From NCBI GenBank assembly GCA_966250335.1, contig CBINGZ010000006.1, forward strand, positions 111,733 to 175,732: 64,000 nucleotides of DNA. The letters are read 5' to 3'. Origin of the DNA: OLB7 sp966250335. GTDB taxonomy: Bacteria; Bacteroidota; Ignavibacteria; OLB7. The first letter of the stretch is position 1; the number at the start of each line of letters is the position of its first letter. Made by a program: the position numbers and the translations under genes. This document shows positions 8,476 through 17,676 of the stretch, piece by piece. The notes beneath the pieces were generated by a model. The model saw only the letters and a program-made list of their open reading frames with translations. It was not told the origin of the DNA and searched no databases.

Positions 8476-11469
8476 ATGAACTCAGCCGTACGTCGTTACC
8501 TCCCCGCCCTTGCAGCCCTTCTCCTCCTTGGTCAGCCCTATCGAGCGGCCGCTCAGGAGATCGGCATCGTCAACGGCATCCCCTATAGAATGAGCCTGGG
8601 CGATACCGTCACCAGCCCCTATCTGCCGCAGTTCACCGCGGAACCGGCCGGGTTGCACGGGTTCGTGCAGGTCGACGGGGAGGGGGGCTTCACCTTCGGC
8701 GACGGGACGCCGGCCAGGTTCTTCGGCGTCGTTATCCAGGCGACCGCCTGCTTCCCCGACAGCATCAACGCGATCGCCACGGCGGCGCGGCTGAGGAAGC
8801 TCGGGGTCAACCTGGTCCGCTTCGACTACATGGACTACTCCTACTTCTGGACGCAGGCCGCATCGTTCCTCGATGTAGCCGCGGGAGCCCGCTCGATCCA
8901 TGAGGGGCAGATGCGGAAGTTCGACTGGTTCCTCTATCAGCTCAAGAAGAACGGGATCTACAGCTACCTCTCCCTCCAGTCGGCCCGCGCCGCGACCGCG
9001 GAGGATGGGCTCGGCACACTGGCCGATTCGCTCCTCTGGATCGGACAGGGGTTCAACTACCTCTATCCCCAGGCGCGCTCGGCGCAGAAGGGGATCTCGA
9101 AGCTCCTTCTGGATCACGTCAACCCCTTCACCGGGTCCGCCTACAAGGATGAACCGGCGATCGCGATGCTGGAGATCTGGCGTCAGGGAGGTCTGCTCCC
9201 CCTGGCACGCGCCAACTACATCTATCATCGGCCCGACGCCTACTCCTTCTCCTGGAACCACAGCCGCCGCCTCGACACCCTCTACTCGGCATTCCTCGGG
9301 AAGAAATACGGCAGCTCGGCCGGAGTCGCCGAGGCGTGGGCCGACAAGGCTCCGCAGGGAGGCTACCCCAACCGGATCAGGGAGGGGAGCTTCGAGGGCC
9401 CCTTCGAGCTCCACTGGGAAATAGAGTCGTACGACGGCACCTCCCTGACGCCGGTGCTGAGCCAGGATAGCGTCTCCAACGGAAAATACGCCATGACGCT
9501 CCGAACCCGGAACTCGCAGGGGTCGCTCACCGGCTCGTTCATGGCCCAGCAGATGGAACTCGGGTTCGATACGGTCTACCAGCTGATCTTCCGCTCCAAA
9601 AGCTCCAATCCGGAGGGACGGGATCTTCGCATCTACGGGGCCGAGACCGGAACCGAGGGACTCCAGGCCGGACTCGACCAGACGATCCGCGTGCAGCCGT
9701 ACTGGACGACCGACACCGTGACCTTCGTGGTTCCGATCAGGACGAAGGAGCCTGTCCGGATCGGCTTCTACTTCGGCGACGCCGACGGTGAGATCAGCTT
9801 CGACGACATCCGGCTGAGACCGATCCAGCCGGTGGGACTGGTGCAGGGAGAGTCGGTGGAGAACTCCTCGGTCGGACGCATTCCCTGGTCCAACGCCGCC
9901 GCCTACCTGGTGAGCAGCCGCCGCGTGCAGGATCAGAACGAGTTCTACATGGCGCTGGACGGAGAGTATTTCACCGACATGAAGAGCTACGTGGCCGATT
10001 CGATCGGGGCGAAACAGCCGATCACCGGCGCCGGCCATTACTGGGCGAGCTCGCTGATGGATGTCGCCTCGCAGTCCCGCATGGACTTCGGTACCACCGA
10101 CGTGGGGTGGGATGGAGTTTCCTCCGATGGAGGGAAGTTCCACATCAACAACTATTCCATCCTCGGTCTCTACTACTACACGCCGGCCGTCTACGAGGTA
10201 GCCGCCAGGACGCTCGACAAGCAGCCGATGATCGCCGCGTTCTCGCAGACCAACCCGAACCGCTACCAGGCCGAGGGGATGCTCTATCTCCCCGCCTACT
10301 CTTCACTTCAGGATTGGGACGGGCTTCTCTGGTCGTACTATCTGGACAATCTCGAAGGCTATGCGACCGAGCATACCGACAGCGCGTCGTGGAACCAGAT
10401 GAGCAAGAACCCCTCGGTGATCTCGATGATGCCCGCGGCCTCCCATCTCTTCAGAAACGGACTGATCTCTCCGGCGGAGACGACGGTGCGCCTGCGTCAC
10501 TCGCGGGAGCAGTTGCGGGTGCTGCAACGGATGGAACAGTTCTGGGGAGCCTTCGGGGTTCCGGGGACGCTGAACGGGTACGGCATGGCGATCTCCCGTA
10601 TCGCCGTCGATTCGCTCGACGCCGACGAGCCGACCCAGGCCTCCGATTTCGGTTTCCCGCCGCAGTCGGACGCCACGGTGATCAGCGACAACCGGGAGAT
10701 CCAGTGGAACGTGGCGGGACGGGCCCTGACCGTGAACACGCCGAAGGCGCAGGGAGCCTCCGGGTTCCTGGGACGCTCGGACAACGTCATGCTCGACAAC
10801 CTGGAGATCGATCTCGTCTCCGGCAATGAGACCTCGACCTTCCTCTGGGTTCCCCTCAAAAACGACAGGAAGCTGTCGGACCCCGGGCGCTCGTTCCTGG
10901 TGGTCGCATCGCGTTCGGAGCCGACCGGCATGCGCTGGTCCGACACCAGCTCCACCGACACCTGGGGAACCGGACCGATGCTGATCGAGCCGGTCCGCGC
11001 CAACCTGACCTTCAGGTTCGATGAGGCTGTGAGCGACGTCTCCCTTCTTCCGCTGAACGAGAGCGGACTCCCCGCCGGTTCGCCGATCGCCGCGAAGCGG
11101 ACGGGAAATCTCTTCACCGTGAACCTGGACACGCGGGAGACGAAGGCGATGTGGTATTCGGTGCTGGCGGGGAACACGACGGCCGCCCCGCAGACGCCGG
11201 GAACGGAAGAGGTGGCCCTGGCGATCTATCCGAACGTCGCATCGGATCGCGCCGTGGCAAGGGTCACGATCCCCGGCGACCGCGACCGGGTGACGGTGGA
11301 GCTGTACGATGCGATCGGAGCCCACGTCGCCACGCTCCATCAGGGGTCGGCATCCGGGAAGAACGACTATGGCATCGACTGTCACGATCTCCCCTCCGGA
11401 ACCTACCGGCTGCTGGTCCGCACCGAGCGGGGAGAGACGGCGGAGAGCCTCCTTCATGTGACACGGTAA
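8476..11469 (+). CDS. Secreted glycoside hydrolase-like protein with type IX sorting domain
   Basis: 997 residues from ATG 8476, which gives a clean signal peptide ending near AAAQ (residue 24). Residues 25-300 resemble a GH5/GH-A TIM barrel: FFGVVIQATA, LRKLGVNLVRFDYMDYSYFW, LKKNGIYSYLSLQ, KDEPAIAMLEIW. Residues 300-450 look like a carbohydrate-binding jelly roll (REGSFEGPFELHWEIESYDG ... SFDDIRLRPI). The last 80 residues are a type IX (Por) C-terminal sorting domain: LAIYPNVASDRAV, then PSGTYRLLVRTERG. The usual NE acid/base dipeptide after the AMLEI strand is absent (WRQ here), so activity is uncertain. The product is probably exported by Sec and then through SprA to the surface. Confidence 0.8.
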   Translation: MNSAVRRYLPALAALLLLGQPYRAAAQEIGIVNGIPYRMSLGDTVTSPYLPQFTAEPAGLHGFVQVDGEGGFTFGDGTPARFFGVVIQATACFPDSINAIATAARLRKLGVNLVRFDYMDYSYFWTQAASFLDVAAGARSIHEGQMRKFDWFLYQLKKNGIYSYLSLQSARAATAEDGLGTLADSLLWIGQGFNYLYPQARSAQKGISKLLLDHVNPFTGSAYKDEPAIAMLEIWRQGGLLPLARANYIYHRPDAYSFSWNHSRRLDTLYSAFLGKKYGSSAGVAEAWADKAPQGGYPNRIREGSFEGPFELHWEIESYDGTSLTPVLSQDSVSNGKYAMTLRTRNSQGSLTGSFMAQQMELGFDTVYQLIFRSKSSNPEGRDLRIYGAETGTEGLQAGLDQTIRVQPYWTTDTVTFVVPIRTKEPVRIGFYFGDADGEISFDDIRLRPIQPVGLVQGESVENSSVGRIPWSNAAAYLVSSRRVQDQNEFYMALDGEYFTDMKSYVADSIGAKQPITGAGHYWASSLMDVASQSRMDFGTTDVGWDGVSSDGGKFHINNYSILGLYYYTPAVYEVAARTLDKQPMIAAFSQTNPNRYQAEGMLYLPAYSSLQDWDGLLWSYYLDNLEGYATEHTDSASWNQMSKNPSVISMMPAASHLFRNGLISPAETTVRLRHSREQLRVLQRMEQFWGAFGVPGTLNGYGMAISRIAVDSLDADEPTQASDFGFPPQSDATVISDNREIQWNVAGRALTVNTPKAQGASGFLGRSDNVMLDNLEIDLVSGNETSTFLWVPLKNDRKLSDPGRSFLVVASRSEPTGMRWSDTSSTDTWGTGPMLIEPVRANLTFRFDEAVSDVSLLPLNESGLPAGSPIAAKRTGNLFTVNLDTRETKAMWYSVLAGNTTAAPQTPGTEEVALAIYPNVASDRAVARVTIPGDRDRVTVELYDAIGAHVATLHQGSASGKNDYGIDCHDLPSGTYRLLVRTERGETAESLLHVTR

Positions 11470-11508
11470 ACCACGCCCTTCCGGTCGTGGCGATACAGGC
11501 CGACTCTC

Positions 11509-11539
11509 CGGAGAAGCCCGGTCGATCCGGGCTTCTCCG
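11509..11539 (+). terminator. Strong GC hairpin after the glycosidase-like gene
   Basis: A perfect 13-bp stem (11509-11521 with 11527-11539) closes a TCGAT loop 40 bases after the stop at 11469. No U-tract follows, as with several other hairpins in this window. It may end transcription or protect the 3' end. Confidence 0.6.
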
Positions 11540-11677
11540 TAACGGGATCGGCGGCGCGCTTCCCGCCGGAACCGCCTCCGGCGCCGGGGGACGCTGCGGG
11601 TTGTTCGTAGTCCTTCCGGTTCCGAGTATATTCGCCAGGCCTCTTTCATACTATCTATCGATACTTCCATTCCAATA

Positions 11678-14600
11678 ATGACACTGCTCCGCAATCTCTA
11701 TCGCTGCACGATTATTCTAATTCTGGTCTCGATCCCCGCCTTCGCCCAGAACGGCTGGGAGAGCATAGGAAGAAACGACAACCGTGAGGCCCGCCGCCTG
11801 TTCACCGAACGGCTGAAGGCCGACAGCACCGACCGCGACGCCCTCAAGGGACTGATCTATCTGGCCGAGCTCGAAGGTGATCCCCACTCCTACATAGCGA
11901 GCATCAACACCCTGATCCGGCATCACTGGGAGGAGCCGATCTTCCTCCTCTTCCGCGACAGCTACGACGGGCCGATCGAGGAGGCCCTGAACTCCGGCAG
12001 ACTGAGCGAGCAGGTGAAAGCCGACGCCCGCATCAGGATGGCGCAGGATCTGAAGGCCGACAGAAAGTTCGCCGAGGCGGAGAAGGTCTTCGGTGAGCAC
12101 TTCGGCAGGTACGACTGGAGTCTGCTCGGTCCCTTCAAGAACCCGGCCGGGAGCGCCCACGCGCAGACCTTCCCGGTGGAGAAGGAGCCGTACGACGCCG
12201 GCCGGACCTACATCGACGAAAGCGGCCTGGAGCTGAAGTGGCTGACCCCCGAGTACTGCGGCAGGAACGGGGAGATCAACTTCACCAAGCATCTGCTGGA
12301 ACGGGTCAACGACACCTATTTCGCGAACACGTTCCTGACCACGAAGACCCCCTCCAGGGTCCAGCTCCGGCTGGGACGGAGCGCCCCGGTGAAGATCTGG
12401 CTGGACGACCATCAGGTCTACGAAAGCGCTGATCCTATCGCATTCGAATACGACGGCGAGATCATCGAGCTCGACCTTCCCGCCGGAACCCACAGGCTGC
12501 TGGTGAAGCTCTCCGCGATCCCCCTCTACGTCACCCGCGACGACGAGTACGATCTGTTCGAGTTCTTCGACTCTCCCGATTTCAACCAGGATGTCCTCTC
12601 GATCCGTCTGACCGACACCTCCGGCGCTCTCCTCCGCGGCGTGGAATCGCGCGCCTCCGGGAACTACACGCCGGCGCGATACGATGTAACGGTCAGAAGG
12701 CTTGCGGCGGTCGAATACTATCGGAAGCGGATCGAGGCGGAGCCGGGGAACTGGTTCAACTACTACGCCCTCTGCAAGGCGTTCATGAACTACGGCATGG
12801 TGCAGGAGTCGGAGGAGTTTTTCGTGAAGGCGCTCCGCAGAAACCCGGAGAACGTCTGCCTGAAATATCTCGCCGCGAAATCGTACGCCACCAACGGCAA
12901 GATCGAGGCCGCCTACAACGTCCTGAACGGGGTGGATATGGAACGGACTCCGATCTATTCCATCCTTTTCGATCGCCTGCAGGAGATCGATATGGACAAC
13001 GAGGAGGATCGCTATCTGGCGGCGCTCAACACGCTGCGCGGGGTCGCCCCCTCGAACTATCAGATCATCTCGCTGATGGTCTCCTACTACGTCAAGAAGG
13101 ATATGGACGAGGAGCGGGACGCGTTCATCGATTCGATATCGGCCGCCTACCCGACCTACGCCGACTACCTGGAACCGCAGAAATCGATCCACGACGTGGA
13201 AGAGCGGCACAGCCTGGCCGACGACGAACGGAGGTCGCAGGTCGACAGTCTCCGGTCGGTCCTGAAGGATCGCTACCTGATAGATGACTACGAGACGGTG
13301 ATCGACTACTATCGCGACCAGAACGATCATGACGAGGTGGTACGCCTTTACGACGAAGTGATCGGCGGGAGCCCCTACACGGTCCGCTACAGGCTCTCCA
13401 AGAGCTACGAGCTCTTCGAGAACAAACGTTTCGCCGAGGCGTTGCGGGTGATGGACACCGTGCTGACGATCGCGCCGCACAACGAGTCGGCGCTGGAACT
13501 GGTGGGGGATATCTACGATCAGATGAAGGACAAGCAGCGCGCCCTTGAATATTACAGGAAGGTGCAGCGGAGCGGGCAGCGGGGATACTACTTCAACAAC
13601 TCGGTCGAGAGCAAGATCGAGAAGATCGAGGGACCGCGCGCTTATAAATCGTTCTTCGATACGAAAGGGTTCGCCGAGGTCCTTGCCGACAAGGGATGGC
13701 TCGACCGCTACAAGGGGGAGGAAGCGGTGGTGCTGATGTACACCCGCGACATGATCATGGACACCAACGAGCAGATCCGCACCTACAGCCGCATGATGGT
13801 GAAGATCCTCTCCGAGGCGGGCGCCAACACCTGGACGCAGACCGGATTCGGCTACATGGGAGATCTCGATTTCGTCAAGGTCGTCAAGGCGAACGGCGCG
13901 GAGGTGGTCCCAGACAGGCGCGGCGACTATGTCGTCTTCAAGAACCTCGTCCCCGGCGATCTTATTCAGATCGAGGGGCAGGATCTCTCCTCCCCATCGC
14001 AGTATTTCGATCACGAGTTCTTCGACATTTCGGTCTTCGGCTTCAGCGCCCCGGTCTACTATTCCAAGCTGGAGGTGATGGTTCCGAAGGGGAAATATCT
14101 CGGTGTGCAGCATCACCGGCTGCCGGGGGAGGCGGTGAAGAGCGTCAAGGGATCGTACGATTCCTACCGCTGGGAGTATTCCACCCTGCCGAAGATCGCC
14201 GAGGAGGACGCGGTGATCGACAGGATGGACCTCTACAGAAACGTCTTCGTCAGCACCATGCCGGACTGGAGCAAGGTGGTCGACTGGTATTCACGACTGA
14301 CCTACAGGAAGTTCGAGCCGACCTACGATATTATCGAGCTGGTCGACTCCGTGGTGGACGACAATATGTCGCAGGAGGAGAAGGTTATCGCCGTCTACAA
14401 CTACATCACCAAGGAGGTCAACTACTCCTCGGTCCCCTTCCTGCAGTCGGCGCATATCCCCAAGAAATCGAACCTCACCCTTTCCGCCCGGATCGGCGAC
14501 TGCAAGGATGTGGCGACCCTGATGATCACGATGCTCAGGGCGGCGGGGGTGGAGGCGTACTACACACTGGTGAAGACCAATACGTTCACGCATCAGAAGA

Positions 14601-15448
14601 TCCTTCCCAGCATCTATTTCAACCATGTGATCGTGGCGGTGGAGCTCAACGGGAAGATGAGATATCTCGACCTGGTGACCGACTTCTATCCCCATTACGT
14701 CCTCCCGCAGTCGGATGCCGGGGCGTGGGCGCTGCTGGTGAAGAAGGGGGAGACGGCGCTCTTCCAGCTTCCGCAGGATGATCTGGACGCCGAGAAGAAC
14801 ACCGCGGTGATCGACGTGGAGGCGACCCTGAACATCGACCGCTCGCTCGATCTGGAGGTGAAGACGGTGAGCGAGGGAATCCGCGGCGGCGACCTGCGCG
14901 AACATCTCTATGCCACCTCCCCGGACGAGCACAAGAACTATATCCTCGCCTCGATGGGAGAGGAGGCGTTCACCGACCTGCATCTGGTCGACTGGAAGTA
15001 CGAGAACCAGACGGAGATCACCGAGCCGCTGCGGGCATCCTACACGTTCAACTCGGCCCGGTTCTCCGACAAGGTCTCCAACCTGCTGATCTTCCGCATC
15101 CCCTACATGGTGAGCATCCCCACCAGCAAGGCGCTCCTGAGCAAGACCCGTCAGAACGATCTGAACCTGACGGAGATTGCCGACGTCACGCCGGTGCACC
15201 AGCGTGTGCTCCTCCGCTTCCCGAAGGGGTACACGCTGACGGAGTTCCCGCAGGATATATCGGTCGCCGGCAAGTACGGCAGCTACAAGGTCCGCTTCAC
15301 GAAGCACAAGGAGGGGCTGATGATCGAAAAGCAGCAGCAGTTCTTCGTGACCCAGGTCCCCGCCACCGAGTTCGACGCGTTCAAGGAGTTCTACCTCCGC
15401 ATTCTGGATATCGACGCCGCGAAGTACGCGGTGATGGGGAAGAGATAG
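11678..15448 (+). CDS. Secreted TPR / DUF3857 / transglutaminase-like protein
   Basis: 1256 residues with a signal peptide ending near SIPAFAQ. Residues 30-650 are TPR-like helical repeats (for example YALCKAFMNYGMVQESEEFF and SALELVGDIYDQMKDKQRAL). About 690-880 fits DUF3857 (DFVKVVKANGAEVVPDRRGD, NLVPGDLIQIEG). The transglutaminase-like core follows with all three catalytic positions: Cys in ARIGDCKDVATLM (about 942), His in FNHVIVAVEL (about 981) and Asp in LDLVTDFYP (about 998). The beta-rich tail resembles DUF3858. DUF3857/transglutaminase proteins are common periplasmic or outer-membrane proteins of Bacteroidota with unproven substrates. The catalytic triad looks intact. Confidence 0.85.
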   Translation: MTLLRNLYRCTIILILVSIPAFAQNGWESIGRNDNREARRLFTERLKADSTDRDALKGLIYLAELEGDPHSYIASINTLIRHHWEEPIFLLFRDSYDGPIEEALNSGRLSEQVKADARIRMAQDLKADRKFAEAEKVFGEHFGRYDWSLLGPFKNPAGSAHAQTFPVEKEPYDAGRTYIDESGLELKWLTPEYCGRNGEINFTKHLLERVNDTYFANTFLTTKTPSRVQLRLGRSAPVKIWLDDHQVYESADPIAFEYDGEIIELDLPAGTHRLLVKLSAIPLYVTRDDEYDLFEFFDSPDFNQDVLSIRLTDTSGALLRGVESRASGNYTPARYDVTVRRLAAVEYYRKRIEAEPGNWFNYYALCKAFMNYGMVQESEEFFVKALRRNPENVCLKYLAAKSYATNGKIEAAYNVLNGVDMERTPIYSILFDRLQEIDMDNEEDRYLAALNTLRGVAPSNYQIISLMVSYYVKKDMDEERDAFIDSISAAYPTYADYLEPQKSIHDVEERHSLADDERRSQVDSLRSVLKDRYLIDDYETVIDYYRDQNDHDEVVRLYDEVIGGSPYTVRYRLSKSYELFENKRFAEALRVMDTVLTIAPHNESALELVGDIYDQMKDKQRALEYYRKVQRSGQRGYYFNNSVESKIEKIEGPRAYKSFFDTKGFAEVLADKGWLDRYKGEEAVVLMYTRDMIMDTNEQIRTYSRMMVKILSEAGANTWTQTGFGYMGDLDFVKVVKANGAEVVPDRRGDYVVFKNLVPGDLIQIEGQDLSSPSQYFDHEFFDISVFGFSAPVYYSKLEVMVPKGKYLGVQHHRLPGEAVKSVKGSYDSYRWEYSTLPKIAEEDAVIDRMDLYRNVFVSTMPDWSKVVDWYSRLTYRKFEPTYDIIELVDSVVDDNMSQEEKVIAVYNYITKEVNYSSVPFLQSAHIPKKSNLTLSARIGDCKDVATLMITMLRAAGVEAYYTLVKTNTFTHQKILPSIYFNHVIVAVELNGKMRYLDLVTDFYPHYVLPQSDAGAWALLVKKGETALFQLPQDDLDAEKNTAVIDVEATLNIDRSLDLEVKTVSEGIRGGDLREHLYATSPDEHKNYILASMGEEAFTDLHLVDWKYENQTEITEPLRASYTFNSARFSDKVSNLLIFRIPYMVSIPTSKALLSKTRQNDLNLTEIADVTPVHQRVLLRFPKGYTLTEFPQDISVAGKYGSYKVRFTKHKEGLMIEKQQQFFVTQVPATEFDAFKEFYLRILDIDAAKYAVMGKR

Positions 15449-15465
15449 GAACAGGGGCGACAGGA

Positions 15466-15481
15466 GGGCCGGCGCCGGCCC
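15466..15481. terminator. Perfect 16-base GC palindrome after the transglutaminase gene
   Basis: A 16-base self-complementary sequence (GGGCCGGC and its complement) lies 18 bases after the stop at 15448. It could form a terminator-like cruciform or hairpin but has no U-tract. Confidence 0.35.
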
Positions 15482-15545
15482 GGTTGCAGAGCGATCGCCC
15501 GAATGTCCTGAGGGGAAGTTCACTCATAACACAGGAGTCCATGTC

Positions 15546-16028
15546 ATGGGACGTACACGATACATCGTTCATTCCCTGAGGGGATGGCTCTTCTGCGCCT
15601 CCCTGATTCTGGCCGGAGCGTGCGGCGACTCGGGCACGGAGCCGGTCACCGAGGGGATATCCGCCAAGGTCAACGGCGCCGACTGGAAGGCGGAGGCATT
15701 CTCCTCCATCCTGACCGACAGCTCCTTCAGCTTCACGGCGACCAACGTGAACAAGGTACCGGTCGAGCGGATCTCGCTCTCGCTGAAGCTCACGTCGACC
15801 GGCACCTATATCGTCGGCGGCAAGAACGGAGCCCACGGCGAATGGGGCTCCGGCACCACCGACTACAGCACGATCGACTCGATGAACACGGTCCAGGGAG
15901 AAGTGAAGGTCACGACGTTCAACGACAAGGAAGCAAGCGGCACCTTCAACTTCACCCCCCGCCGCGACGGGAATCCGGAGAGTGATTTCGTGACGGTGAA
16001 CGAGGGGAAGTTTACGATACTGAAGTAG
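15546..16028 (+). CDS. Small predicted lipoprotein (DUF6252-like)
   Basis: 160 residues from ATG 15546. A basic N-terminus and hydrophobic segment lead to the lipobox LILAGAC with Cys26, followed by GDSGTEPV, a typical Bacteroidota lipoprotein linker. The mature part is a short beta-rich domain: VNGADWKAEAFSSIL, ISLSLKLTSTGTYIVGG, GEVKVTTFNDKEASGTFNF. The layout is like DUF6252-type lipoproteins, but I am not certain of the family. It is probably anchored in the outer membrane. It follows the transglutaminase gene on the same strand with a palindrome between them, so co-transcription is unclear. Confidence 0.8.
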   Translation: MGRTRYIVHSLRGWLFCASLILAGACGDSGTEPVTEGISAKVNGADWKAEAFSSILTDSSFSFTATNVNKVPVERISLSLKLTSTGTYIVGGKNGAHGEWGSGTTDYSTIDSMNTVQGEVKVTTFNDKEASGTFNFTPRRDGNPESDFVTVNEGKFTILK

Positions 16029-16046
16029 GTGGAAGTGTGATGTTAT

Positions 16047-16097
16047 CGACCCGATCACCCTTCACTACTCTCATGGTGAAGGGTATCGATCGGGTCG
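16047..16097. terminator. Long imperfect hairpin between convergent genes
   Basis: The arm 16047-16065 pairs with 16076-16097 over about 19 bp with a three-base bulge; both arms contain ACCCTTCAC/GTGAAGGGT and CGACCCGAT/ATCGGGTCG. It starts 19 bases after the lipoprotein stop and overlaps the last codons of the convergent gene ending at 16055. It is a likely bidirectional terminator. Confidence 0.6.
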
Positions 16098-17086
16098 ATC
16101 GCATCGATTCGAATACCCTGAATCACCCCCTTGCCGTCGAAGCTTATGAAGCCGGAGAATTCGACCGGCTTGTTCATCAGCGAACCGACCGTTCCCGCAA
16201 GAGATTCGTCGAACTCCCCCATGAGCTGATCCAGTCCCGAAAAGAGCTCGACGCGCACGAATTCGAACCGCAGTGTCCGACGATCGAGATCGAGCATCCG
16301 GATCACGCCGATTCCACTCACGTACCGTTCCGATTCCACCAGTTCCTCACTGATGCGCTGAAGCGCCGCCCTGGTGCCATGCTCGAACCTACGTGAACCG
16401 CCCACGGCCCGGCCCGAAAACTCCACGGATGATATGCCTACCGGAAAGAGCGATCGAGCGTGATAGAGAACGCGGAGCGCCCCGTGGTTATCAAGCTTCC
16501 GTCGCAGCTCGGCAAGCGATTCCTCATTACCGGCAGCATCGAGCGCCAGCATCAGAACCTGCAACGCATCCGACCCGAGCGTACTTCGTTCGATCGCATG
16601 TTCTATCGATGACGCCATATCCTCTTCCACGGAGAGCCCTTCGTCATATGCTCCCCTCATATTCCCCGAAGCGCTGCGAACCAGTCCGATCCCGAGACTG
16701 CCCGGAGCCATCGCCACGATATCGAACGCAACGGCCGATTCGACTTCCCTGAGAAATCTTCCCCCCGTATACGCATGACCGCGAACGGCACTTGCCGCAT
16801 GCCCGGCCGCTACCCGAAAACTCGTGAGGAACTTCGCCACGACCTCCATTGGCCCCGACCCGGAGCCGAAGGCCTCTCCTTTCAGTCCGATCCATATATC
16901 GGCGGTGTCTTCGATCTGCGTCAGTAGGGTGTATGCCTCGGTTCTGAGGAGATCGAGTTCATAAACGAGCGGCTGACTGTATATCTCGAAGAGACCGGGC
17001 TCTTCGGCATACTGCCGACGCATCTCGTCGAGGAGACGGCCCAGCTCCGCGATCCGCTCAAACATGATGCTGTCGTTCGTGTTCAT
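16055..17086 (-). CDS. Hypothetical protein, second gene of a two-gene unit
   Basis: 343 residues from ATG 17086. The N-terminal 60 residues are helical (MFERIAELGRLLDEMRRQYA). The middle contains small-residue stretches (FLTSFRVAAGHAASAVRG, AMAPGSLGIGLVRSASG). The C-terminus is beta-like (YVSGIGVIRMLDLDRRTLRF, VEFSGFISFDGKG). There is no signal peptide. I do not recognise a family. The ATG lies one base after the stop of the 17088 gene, so the pair is co-translated. GC and codon bias are milder than in the flanking genes, which suggests acquired DNA. A two-gene unit of this kind could be a toxin-antitoxin or defence pair, but no motif proves it. Confidence 0.65.
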   Translation of the reverse strand: MNTNDSIMFERIAELGRLLDEMRRQYAEEPGLFEIYSQPLVYELDLLRTEAYTLLTQIEDTADIWIGLKGEAFGSGSGPMEVVAKFLTSFRVAAGHAASAVRGHAYTGGRFLREVESAVAFDIVAMAPGSLGIGLVRSASGNMRGAYDEGLSVEEDMASSIEHAIERSTLGSDALQVLMLALDAAGNEESLAELRRKLDNHGALRVLYHARSLFPVGISSVEFSGRAVGGSRRFEHGTRAALQRISEELVESERYVSGIGVIRMLDLDRRTLRFEFVRVELFSGLDQLMGEFDESLAGTVGSLMNKPVEFSGFISFDGKGVIQGIRIDAIDPIDTLHHESSEG

Positions 17087-17087
17087 G

Positions 17088-17420
17088 CTATGTCGAGCTG
17101 AAAAAGGAAGTGAGATCCACTGATAGTATCCCTTTTTCCGGAGGCACGATCAACCCCGGAGGATCCAGATGAGGGTCGGCCGGGCGCAGGCCTCTTCCTG
17201 CAAGCCCACGCGTGAACGTCATGTGCATATTATTCAGGACCGCCGGCTGTGTCGTAAAAAAGATATGGAGACGATCAAGCATGGAACGGAAATATCGCCA
17301 GACCTTGTCGCGAACCTCATTGTACACCAGCCGCTGCTCGATTTCTTTCATCGTACACCGATAGGTACCCGCAGGAAGCCAATAAGCATGAGGCTCCCCG
17401 ATAAAATCCGGAATCGGCAT
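17088..17420 (-). CDS. Small hypothetical protein, first gene of a two-gene unit
   Basis: 110 residues from ATG 17420; an in-frame GTG at 17465 would add 15 residues. The start IPDF, then LPAGTYRCTMKEIEQRLVYN, weakly recalls the N-terminus of DUF6932-type proteins (short proline/glycine motif, then a helix with a conserved RF/RLVYN). The C-terminal half (GLRPADPHLDPPGLIVPP) ends in a hydrophobic strand. I cannot assign a function. It is translationally coupled to the 16055-17086 gene. Confidence 0.5.
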   Translation of the reverse strand: MPIPDFIGEPHAYWLPAGTYRCTMKEIEQRLVYNEVRDKVWRYFRSMLDRLHIFFTTQPAVLNNMHMTFTRGLAGRGLRPADPHLDPPGLIVPPEKGILSVDLTSFFSST

Positions 17421-17587
17421 GGAAATTTGTTCATATAGATCATGATGGTCAACCGACCGCCACACGCGTCATGCAACAAACATAGTATCGGGAAAGCGCC
17501 TGAACACCGCAACGGCAGTGAGTATTTATCCGTGATATCTCTATCGGACTACCCATAACCTACTCGATACTACACCTGATATAACGC

Positions 17588-17625
17588 AAAAGTCTGCGGA
17601 ACCCCGGAGGTTTCGCAGACTTTCG
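17588..17625 (-). terminator. Intrinsic terminator of sprA
   Basis: A 15-bp stem with one G-U pair (17589-17603 with 17609-17623) and a CCGGA loop lies 54 bases after the sprA stop at 17677. On the minus strand the stem runs straight into TTTTGCG; on the plus strand it is followed by TTTCGTTTT. It is probably bidirectional. Confidence 0.8.
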
Positions 17626-17676
17626 TTTTCTCGAATAATATTCGGAACTCGAGCCGATTCCGCTCTATCCCGCTAC

